Shown one piece after another: positions 1 to 6,230 of a stretch of 7,666 nucleotides of DNA; positions within the stretch are counted from its first letter, which is position 1; each line of letters starts with the position of its first letter. The notes under the pieces are model-generated. The model was not told the DNA's origin and made no database searches. It saw only the letters and a list, made by a program, of their open reading frames with translations. The stretch lies in assembly GCA_018609965.1 (NCBI GenBank), contig JAHENP010000322.1:1-7666 (forward strand), in the 5' to 3' direction. Both the position numbers and the translations under genes were made by a program. Origin of the DNA: Haloferacaceae archaeon (GTDB lineage Archaea; Halobacteriota; Halobacteria; Halobacteriales; Haloferacaceae).

Positions 1-1
1 C

Positions 2-373
2 GACGCACGGACGCCGTACACAGAGATCGCCGACGCGGTCGGCACCAGCGAGGGGACGGTCCGCAACCGCGTCGACCGGATGCGCGAGGAGGGGATCATC
101 GAGCGGTTCACCGTCACCACCCGGACGGGGAACGTGAAGGCGATGGTGGAGATCAGCGTCGACATGAACGTCGACACGGGTGAGGTGTCCGACCGGCTCG
201 CCGACTGGCCGGAGGTGGACTTCGTCTGGCAGGTGTCCGGCGAGGAGGACATCGTCTTGGTGGTCGACTGTGTCGACACCGGCGCGGTGAACGAGCTGAT
301 CTCGCGGGCCCGGGAGGTTGAGGACGTGGAGGGGACGAAGACCCGACTCATCCTAGACGAGCGGCTGGGGTAG
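2..373 (+). CDS. Lrp/AsnC family transcriptional regulator, 5' end outside window
   Basis: The reading frame is open from base 2 to the TAG at 371-373, giving 123 visible residues; the true start lies before the window. Visible residues about 6-36 form a winged helix-turn-helix (TEIADAVGTSEGTVRNRVDR, then an EEGII wing), the DNA-binding part of Lrp/AsnC proteins. The rest is a RAM-type ligand-binding and oligomerisation domain, with the phrases WPEVDFVWQVSGEEDIVLVV and a C-terminal TKTRLILDE that look typical of haloarchaeal members. Family knowledge: such proteins act as dimers or octamers at promoters, often sensing amino acids. Full-length members are about 140-160 residues, so only a short N-terminal piece should be missing. 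Its ligand and targets cannot be read from the sequence. The repeats just downstream could be a binding site for some regulator, but nothing ties them to this one. Confidence 0.9.
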   Translation, partial: DARTPYTEIADAVGTSEGTVRNRVDRMREEGIIERFTVTTRTGNVKAMVEISVDMNVDTGEVSDRLADWPEVDFVWQVSGEEDIVLVVDCVDTGAVNELISRAREVEDVEGTKTRLILDERLG

Positions 374-382
374 CGGACGATA

Positions 383-458
383 GTTCGGAGTCGAGACGAG
401 AGACCGGAGTCGAGACAGTAGTTCGGAGTCGAGACGGTGGACCGGAAAGACCTTCATA
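383..458. repeat. 19-bp tandem repeat, three good copies and one degenerate copy
   Basis: Units lie at 383-401, 402-420, 421-439 and, degenerate, 440-458. The 12-mer CGGAGTCGAGAC is identical in the first three units, at 386, 405 and 424, exactly 19 bp apart. Units 1 and 3 begin GTTCGG and units 2 and 4 begin GACCGG, so there is also a 38-bp super-period. The last unit diverges after GACCGGA and contains the TATA-like box of the downstream gene. It sits in a non-coding spacer. It may be an operator array or simply a slippage-born repeat; the sequence does not decide. Confidence 0.8.
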
Positions 459-480
459 CGGGTTCCCGTCTGTCGCCGTA
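442..480 (+). promoter_or_regulatory. Likely basal promoter of the isomerase gene, leaderless
   Basis: A TATA-like TTCATA lies at 453-458, preceded by a purine-rich BRE-like stretch CCGGAAAG at 442-449. The start codon ATG begins at 480, 22 nt after the box. This is the spacing expected if transcription starts at or next to the ATG, as in leaderless haloarchaeal transcripts. No Shine-Dalgarno sequence precedes the ATG. The box is read by eye. Confidence 0.6.
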
Positions 481-1103
481 TGAGCGCCGACGACACCCCC
501 GCCGCCGACGGAAGCGAGGCACCAGCCCACGAGAACGCGCTCCAGGACGTGATCGCCGTCGACCCGGACGACGAGCCGCAGGGGACGGTCAACCGGCTCG
601 ACGCCCACACGGGTGACGGGATTCGTCACCGCGCGTTCACCTGTCTCGTCTTCGACGACCACGGTCGGATTCTGCTGGCACAGCGCGCCCACGACAAACG
701 GCTCTGGGACACCTGTTGGGACGGCACCGTCGCCTCCCACCCGGTCGAGGGGCAGAGCCAGGCGGCCGCCACGCGTCAACGGCTCGACGAGGAACTGGGG
801 ATCAGCCCCGACCAGTACGACGATCTCGAAGTGACCGACCGTTTCGAGTACAAGCGCTACTACGAGAACGCCGGCTTGGAGTGGGAGGTGTGTGCCGTCC
901 TCCAGGTGACGCTGTCTGACGTGTCGTTGGACCCCGACGAGGAGGAGATCGCCGGCCTGCTGTGGGTCGACTACGAACATCTCCACGACAACCCCGAGTT
1001 CTACCGCCAACTCCGTCTGTGTCCGTGGTTCGAGATCGCGATGCGGCGCGATCTGGGTGACGGGGACGCGAGCGGCGTGACACCCCCCGAGTCGGACGGG
1101 TGA
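480..1103 (+). CDS. idi: Type 1 isopentenyl-diphosphate delta-isomerase-like Nudix protein
   Basis: This 207-residue protein matches the layout of type 1 IPP isomerase, which interconverts isopentenyl and dimethylallyl diphosphate in the cytoplasm and supplies archaeal lipid and carotenoid synthesis. By comparison with the E. coli enzyme, the metal-site residues are present: H43 (DAHT), H50 (RHRAF), H87 (SHP), and E134 and E136 in the EWEVC motif. E105 of the Nudix-like helix (RLDEELG) is also present. The catalytic Cys of the usual NSVCGHP motif is replaced: the local sequence is DGTVASHP, with Ala at 85. Cys residues remain at 55, 79, 137 and 181. The first ~20 residues are an acidic, Ala-rich tail. 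The ATG at 480 fits the leaderless promoter spacing. It lies 106 bp after the Lrp-like gene on the same strand. It could be an active isomerase with altered chemistry or a related Nudix enzyme with another substrate; the family call is firm, the activity less so. Confidence 0.85.
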   Translation: MSADDTPAADGSEAPAHENALQDVIAVDPDDEPQGTVNRLDAHTGDGIRHRAFTCLVFDDHGRILLAQRAHDKRLWDTCWDGTVASHPVEGQSQAAATRQRLDEELGISPDQYDDLEVTDRFEYKRYYENAGLEWEVCAVLQVTLSDVSLDPDEEEIAGLLWVDYEHLHDNPEFYRQLRLCPWFEIAMRRDLGDGDASGVTPPESDG

Positions 1104-1198
1104 CCGGCCCGAGCCGGAGAGGTAACCCACCCGACCTCCCGACGCCCTGTCGCCCACACCTAATCCGACCGACTGCGCTCTGAGAGCCGCTTCTAACT

Positions 1199-1300
1199 CT
1201 GTCACTCAGTTTATCAAAAATATTTTCTAGGTGAAAAAGTAGAAGGTTGATCCAAAAGCAAGCCGAAAGCAGTAGTAACGAGTGAACGCAGTCGTTGCAG
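1199..1300 (+). promoter_or_regulatory. AT-rich promoter and leader region of the sensor kinase gene
   Basis: The spacer 1104-1376 (273 bp) has no gene. Its 5' part (1104-1195) is ordinary high-GC sequence with no clear terminator. From about 1196 to 1280 it turns strongly AT-rich, unlike anything else in the left half of the window. Two promoter candidates are visible: a TTTATC / AAAATATTTT block at 1210-1226, whose 1217-1226 part is a perfect 10-bp palindrome, and a BRE-like CGAAA at 1264-1268 followed by TAGTAA at 1273-1278. Either would leave a 5' leader of roughly 75-130 nt before the ATG at 1377. Which one is used cannot be decided here. Confidence 0.5.
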
Positions 1301-1340
1301 GGTCAGGCCGGTTACAGGTGTGTTGGTGGTCGGCGTCGGA

Positions 1341-1364
1341 GAGACGCTCGACGAGACGCTCGGC
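1341..1364. repeat. Adjacent 12-bp direct repeat just before the kinase start
   Basis: GAGACGCTCGAC (1341-1352) is followed directly by GAGACGCTCGGC (1353-1364), 11 of 12 bases identical. It ends 12 bp before the kinase ATG, inside the presumed untranslated leader. It may be a binding site or a chance duplication; no Shine-Dalgarno-like GGAGG sits at a useful distance from the ATG. Confidence 0.5.
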
Positions 1365-1376
1365 GATTACTGATAG

Positions 1377-4300
1377 ATGGCATCACGAACACTGACCGCC
1401 AGCGAGGCGAGACGACGGCTCGAAGAGACGAGACAACGGAGCGCGCCGTTCGAGGAGAAGGCGCGCGAGGCGCTCGAACTGGGCGAACAGTATCTCGGCG
1501 CGGACAACGCCCACCTCGCGCGGATCGACACGGAGACGGGCCAGTGGGAGGCGACAGTCAGCACCGATCCGCAGGGAGAGCAGTTCCCGGAGGGGCTCGA
1601 ACTCGATCTCCAGACGACGTACTGTCGCCAGACGATCCAGACGGACGGCCCGATCGCCCTCCACGACGCGCCCGCACAGGGGTGGGACGGCGACCCGGCC
1701 TTCGAGACACACGATCTCGACTGCTACCACGGGACCGCGCTCTACCTCGACGAGGAGCCGTACGGCACGCTCTGTTTCGTCGCCAACGACGCACGCGAGG
1801 AGGCGTTCGGACCGGACGAACTGTTGTTCGCCGATCTCGTCTCGCGGCTGTTGGAACGAGAACTCGAACGGCAACGTCACCAGGCAGAACTCACGCGACG
1901 GACCAACCTCGTCAACGTCCTCAATCGGGTGCTCCGGCACAACATCCGCAACGACATGACCGTGATCCGGGGCCAGACGAAACGCACGGCCGAACAGCTC
2001 GACTCGTTTGCTCCCGCTGGCGCCGCGCTCGACAAGATCGACGGGCTCATCGAGCTGTGTGAGAAGGCTCGCGAGGTCGAGGAGATACTCGACCGGGACC
2101 ACGAGCGCACGGGGACGGATCTAGACGCGTTGCTCCGGGAGGTCGCGGCAGAGGTGGGTCGGGAGTTCCCGTCGGCTTCGATCACAGTCGAGGGGAAGAC
2201 GGACACCACGGCGCGGCTGTTGCCCAGCTTCAGACGGGCCGTGCGGGAACTCGTCGAAAACGGCGTCAAACACGGGGGTGACGACCCGTCGGTGTCGATC
2301 ACCGTCGAGCACACCCCCGGGAGCGTCGAGATCGGCGTCACCGACACCGGGCCGGGGATCGACGAGCAGGAACGGAAGGTGCTCGAACCGGGCGTCGAGA
2401 CGCCGTTGATCCACGGCACCGGGCTCGGTCTCTGGCTCGTCCACTGGATCGTCACCGACCACGACGGCACTGTCGAGGCGACGACGACTGACGCCGGCAC
2501 GACCATGTCGCTGTCCGTCCCCTGTGTGCCCGCGCCGAACAGCACGGAGGATCTGGCCGACCTCAGACGGGCGAGCGACCAGTACCGGGCGGGGTTCGAG
2601 GAAGCGTTCGACGCGCAGTTCCTCCTCGACGACCACGGTCGGATCATCGAGGCCAACCCCGCCGCAGAGGGGATCTGCGGGATACAACGGACAGAACTCC
2701 GTGGGCAGTCACTCGGCGAGTTCTTCCCCGACGGGGTCGAGTTCGATGGGAGTGTCGGGCTGGACGAACAGACTGGGCGTGACGTGTTGACCGTCTCGGC
2801 CGCCGACGGCCGGCAGCGGGAGGTCGAGTACTCCGTCGCGGCCGACATCGTCCCCGGTCAACACCTGCTCATCGCCCGGAACGTCACGGAGCGGCAACGG
2901 CGCAAGGCGGAACTGGAGCGCCACGAGACGGTGCTCGACTCGATCAACGACGCGGCGTGGGTGTACGACGAAGACAGACGGATCACGTTCGTCAACGAGG
3001 CGAGTCTGAGCGACGTGCCGATGTCGCGTGAGGCGGCCATCGGGGCGCCGATGGGCGCCTTCGAGGGGGTCTTCCGAGGCCCAGAGACGTTCGCCGACTG
3101 GGAACGGCTCGTCGACGGGGTGTTGGCCGGCGAGATCGACGAGGGGGAGCTGGACGCCACCCTCGAACGAGACGACGGGTCGGTGATCACGAACCTCAGA
3201 GTCACGCCGGTGCCCGGCGACGGCGACGAGCCGGCGGGCGCCGCGGTCATCGGCAACGACATCACCGCACGCAAGCAACGCGAACGCGCGCTCTCGGAGT
3301 ACGAGACCATCGTCGAGGCGCTCAGTGATCCGGTGTACGTGATCGACGAGACCGGCCGGTTCACACACGTCAACGACGAACTCGTCGAGTTGGTCGGCTA
3401 CGACCGGGAGACGATCGTCGGCAACACCCCGTCGTTGTTCAAGTCACGCGCGGCCGTCAGCCGGGCAGAAGACCACCTGGGGCGGCTGTTGTCGGCGGAC
3501 GGCCCGGAGACGGTCAGCTTCGAGGTCGCGATCCAGTCACGAGAGGGCACGCCGGTTGTCTGTGAGGACAAGATGGGCGTGCTCCCGTACGAGGGGGACA
3601 GCTTCAACGGGTCGGTCGGGACGCTCCGTGAGGTCGATACGGACGGGACGGACCGAACCGAGTTTCTGGAGTCGCTCACGACGGAACTCACGGAGTTGGC
3701 GAGTGATCTCCTCGGCGTCGGTGAGACGGGGATCGACAGGAAAGTGGACAGATCACTGGAGACGATGGGGACGCTCGTCGGCGCAGACCGGAGCTACGTG
3801 TTCCAACTCGACGAGCCGGAGACGTTCACCAACACCCACGAGTGGGCGGCAGACGGCGTCGAGCCACACGTCGACAGCCTCCAACAGCTCTCCACGGAGG
3901 AGTTCGCCTGGTGGACGGCGCAGTTGGAGCGTCGTGACGTGATCGACGTTCGCAGCGTCGGCAACCTCCCGCCGGCGGCCGCCGCCGAACGGGAGCTGTT
4001 GACCCGGCGGGGGATCGAGTCGGTGATCGCCTCGCCGATCTCCTTCGACGGGGAACTCACCGGGTTCGTCGGCTTCGACTGGGTCGACGGAGAGCCGGCG
4101 TGGTCAGAACAGTTCTCACACGCGCTGCGGATCTGGGGGGAGCTCGTCTCCAGCGGGATGCAACGGGCGACGCGGCGCCAGGAGTTGGCGCGGAAACGCG
4201 AGCAGATGGTCGCGGCCGAACACGACCGGGCCAACGCGTTGTTCGAGCAGTTGGGCGACCCGATCGTCGAGATCCGGTTCGACGACGGCTGTCCCGTCGT

Positions 4301-5567
4301 CGAGACGATCAACGAGACGTTCGAACGGACGTTCGAGATCGCAGACAGCGACGTGACCGGGAGGAGACTCGGGGAGCTGTTGGACTCGGCGTCGGGGGAG
4401 TCGGCGGTGGAGTCGCTCGCTCGCCGGGCACGGGCCGAGACAGTCGTCGAGGAGGAACTGCGGATTCCGACGGCTGCGGGCGAGCGAATCTTCGTGGTTC
4501 GGATGATCCCGTACTCGGCCGGAGACACCCAGCGTGCGTACGGGATCTGTTTCGACGTGACGGACCGACGACACCGGGAGCGACGGTTCCAGGCGTTCAT
4601 CGAGCAGTCGAGTGACGTGATCAGCGTGTTGGACGCGGAGGGGAACTACCAGTACCAGAGCCCCTCCGCCGCCCGGATTCTCGGAAACGACCCCGAGAGG
4701 ATGCTCGGTGACGACGCCTTCGAGTTCATCCACCCGGACGACACGGAGGCAGTGCAGACGGCGTTCGCGGAGGCGGTCGCGGACCCGGAGCTGACCCCGA
4801 GCGTCGAGTACCGGTTCCGTCGCGGGGACGGCTCGTGGATCTGGCTCGAATCGATCGGCAACAACCAACTGGACAACCCCGCTATCGAGGGGTTCGTCGT
4901 CAACAGCCGGGAGATCTCCGAGCGCAAGCAGCGCGAACAACGCGTCGAGGAGGAACGCGACCGACTCGACAAGTTTGCGGGCACCGTGAGCCACGACCTG
5001 CGGAACCCGCTGACGGTCGCGAAAGGACGGCTCGAACTGGCACAGGGAGCGTGTGAGAGTGAGCATCTGGAGGTCGTCGCGCGTGCACAGAGCCGGATGG
5101 AGGAGCTCATCGAGGACGTGCTCTCGCTGGCTCGGGCGGGTGAGACGATCAGTGAGACAGAGCCCGTCGAGTTGGGCCCGCTGGTGGAGACCTGTTGGGA
5201 GACCGTCGAGACCGGCCAGGCGGAACTCGCCGTCGAGAGCGAGACGACGGTGTGTGCCGACGAGAACCAGCTCAAACAGCTGTTGGAGAACGTGTTGCGG
5301 AACACGGTCGAACACGGGCCCGACGACGTGACGAGCAGGATCGGTGATCTCCCGGAGGGGTTCTACGTGGAAGACGACGGACCCGGAATCCCGAGTGAGG
5401 ACCGGTCGGCGGTGCTCGACCCGGGCTACTCCACCGCCGAGGCTGGAACCGGGTTCGGGCTGAGTATCGTCCGCGACGTCGCCGAGGCCCACGGGTGGAG
5501 CGTCACCGTGACGGCGAGTGCCGACGGCGGCGCACGGTTCGAGTTCTCCGGAGTGGAGGAACGGTAG
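1377..5567 (+). CDS. Soluble multi-domain sensor histidine kinase with two complete kinase modules
   Basis: The ORF is 1396 residues. In-frame TGA and TAG stand directly before the ATG at 1377, so translation cannot begin upstream. Domains by eye: GAF about 25-165; kinase module 1 about 165-385, with H-box RHNIRND (H188), N-box ELVENGVKHG (N295), G1 DTGPG (323-327) and G2 GTGLGL (347-352). Then PAS about 400-505, PAS 515-632, PAS 640-752, a second GAF about 762-930, PAS 950-1065 and PAS 1071-1185. Kinase module 2 is about 1190-1396, with H-box SHDLRNP (H1206), N-box LLENVLRN (N1305), G1 DDGPG (1333-1337) and G2 GTGFGL (1357-1362). No membrane helix or receiver domain is seen, so it should sense intracellular signals and pass phosphate to a separate protein. 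Basic and acidic linkers such as ITARKQRERAL join the PAS units. It is on the idi strand after 273 bp, probably with its own promoter. The gene converges on the TOPRIM gene across 27 bp (5568-5594). Confidence 0.93.
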   Translation: MASRTLTASEARRRLEETRQRSAPFEEKAREALELGEQYLGADNAHLARIDTETGQWEATVSTDPQGEQFPEGLELDLQTTYCRQTIQTDGPIALHDAPAQGWDGDPAFETHDLDCYHGTALYLDEEPYGTLCFVANDAREEAFGPDELLFADLVSRLLERELERQRHQAELTRRTNLVNVLNRVLRHNIRNDMTVIRGQTKRTAEQLDSFAPAGAALDKIDGLIELCEKAREVEEILDRDHERTGTDLDALLREVAAEVGREFPSASITVEGKTDTTARLLPSFRRAVRELVENGVKHGGDDPSVSITVEHTPGSVEIGVTDTGPGIDEQERKVLEPGVETPLIHGTGLGLWLVHWIVTDHDGTVEATTTDAGTTMSLSVPCVPAPNSTEDLADLRRASDQYRAGFEEAFDAQFLLDDHGRIIEANPAAEGICGIQRTELRGQSLGEFFPDGVEFDGSVGLDEQTGRDVLTVSAADGRQREVEYSVAADIVPGQHLLIARNVTERQRRKAELERHETVLDSINDAAWVYDEDRRITFVNEASLSDVPMSREAAIGAPMGAFEGVFRGPETFADWERLVDGVLAGEIDEGELDATLERDDGSVITNLRVTPVPGDGDEPAGAAVIGNDITARKQRERALSEYETIVEALSDPVYVIDETGRFTHVNDELVELVGYDRETIVGNTPSLFKSRAAVSRAEDHLGRLLSADGPETVSFEVAIQSREGTPVVCEDKMGVLPYEGDSFNGSVGTLREVDTDGTDRTEFLESLTTELTELASDLLGVGETGIDRKVDRSLETMGTLVGADRSYVFQLDEPETFTNTHEWAADGVEPHVDSLQQLSTEEFAWWTAQLERRDVIDVRSVGNLPPAAAAERELLTRRGIESVIASPISFDGELTGFVGFDWVDGEPAWSEQFSHALRIWGELVSSGMQRATRRQELARKREQMVAAEHDRANALFEQLGDPIVEIRFDDGCPVVETINETFERTFEIADSDVTGRRLGELLDSASGESAVESLARRARAETVVEEELRIPTAAGERIFVVRMIPYSAGDTQRAYGICFDVTDRRHRERRFQAFIEQSSDVISVLDAEGNYQYQSPSAARILGNDPERMLGDDAFEFIHPDDTEAVQTAFAEAVADPELTPSVEYRFRRGDGSWIWLESIGNNQLDNPAIEGFVVNSREISERKQREQRVEEERDRLDKFAGTVSHDLRNPLTVAKGRLELAQGACESEHLEVVARAQSRMEELIEDVLSLARAGETISETEPVELGPLVETCWETVETGQAELAVESETTVCADENQLKQLLENVLRNTVEHGPDDVTSRIGDLPEGFYVEDDGPGIPSEDRSAVLDPGYSTAEAGTGFGLSIVRDVAEAHGWSVTVTASADGGARFEFSGVEER

Positions 5568-5594
5568 CGGCGCCGGCTGTGGGAGACGTGTCGC

Positions 5595-6230
5595 TCACAA
5601 CAACCGGTCGAACGGCTCCGGGTTCTCCGTCAGGAACGTGTCAACCTTCACTCGCTCCGTCTCCGCGTCGTCCTCGTCGCCGATCCCGGCGGCGTCTTCG
5701 AGACTCGACCGGAAGGCGAGCACGTCGAACGATGCCGAGGCGTATCTGTCGTGCGTGAACGTCGCCTGCGCTGCGAGTAACGCCTCGCCTCGCAGGTGGA
5801 ACTGGTCGTGCTCGACCCCGCAGTCGGCGCTGTAGATGTCGCCGACCCGTTTGTCCAGATCCTCGATCAGGTCGTGGTACCGTTCGACTCCCGCGGGGCC
5901 GTCCCAGCGGTCGTGGTCGTCTCTGTCGAGATCGACGAGCAGACACACCGCGACCTCGAACGTGTGGAACAACGCTCTCGCGAGCCGCGCGAACAACGGC
6001 TTCAGCTCTTCGAGCCCGCCCTCGGATTTGAGGAACACGTCGTCTGCGTTCCGCCGTCCGGTGAACTGCTGGAGTCTGTTCGACTCGAAGTTCTTCAGCT
6101 CGTCTGCGGTGTGGTTGCCGCCGTGGAAGGTGTCACACGAACACTGTCGTTCGCGGTCGTGAAACCGCTTCAGCAGGCGGACATCGCGTCTCCCCTCACA
6201 GAGAACGACGCGGTCCCGTCGCCCCGTCAT
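5595..6230 (-). CDS. Small TOPRIM-domain protein, probable nuclease partner of the upstream ATPase
   Basis: I take the start at 6230, giving 211 residues, because this ATG overlaps the TGA of the preceding ATPase gene as ATGA (6230-6227), a typical translational-coupling arrangement. The frame stays open further upstream but lies inside the ATPase coding sequence. TOPRIM hallmarks are the N-terminal strand RVVLCEGRRDV with the conserved acidic residue E12, and a hydrophobic strand ending in VDLDRDD (D100, D102, D104), the DxD metal motif. In OLD and related nucleases these residues bind the metal ions for phosphodiester cleavage. The remaining sequence, including a His- and acid-rich middle (about 97-145), I do not recognise. 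It is shorter than the AriB toxin of PARIS as I recall it (about 300 residues) and nearer the size of RloB-like proteins. Function is inferred from motifs and context: an effector released or controlled by the ATPase. DNA or RNA as target is open. It ends 27 bp from the convergent kinase gene. Confidence 0.8.
   Translation of the reverse strand: MTGRRDRVVLCEGRRDVRLLKRFHDRERQCSCDTFHGGNHTADELKNFESNRLQQFTGRRNADDVFLKSEGGLEELKPLFARLARALFHTFEVAVCLLVDLDRDDHDRWDGPAGVERYHDLIEDLDKRVGDIYSADCGVEHDQFHLRGEALLAAQATFTHDRYASASFDVLAFRSSLEDAAGIGDEDDAETERVKVDTFLTENPEPFDRLL

Noticed and set aside
348..1205. 285-codon open frame on the minus strand over the isomerase gene
   Set aside because: It is antisense to a clearly recognisable protein, has no family motifs, and reflects the lack of stops in high-GC DNA.
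1275..1297. Possible stem-loop (GTAACGA ... TCGTTGC) in the kinase leader
   Set aside because: The stem is about 6-7 bp with one G-T type pair and a 10-nt loop; too weak to call without structure conservation.
1295..2062. 255-codon plus-strand frame starting in the spacer
   Set aside because: It is Arg-rich, overlaps the GAF and first kinase module in another frame, and looks like a frame-shifted shadow.
4116..5492. 458-codon open frame on the minus strand within the kinase gene
   Set aside because: It is antisense to PAS and kinase domains with intact motifs; its own translation shows no recognisable domain.
5568..5594. Possible bidirectional terminator between the convergent kinase and TOPRIM genes
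   Set aside because: Only short GC palindromes (GGCGCC, GCCGGC) and no T-run on either strand; not enough to call.
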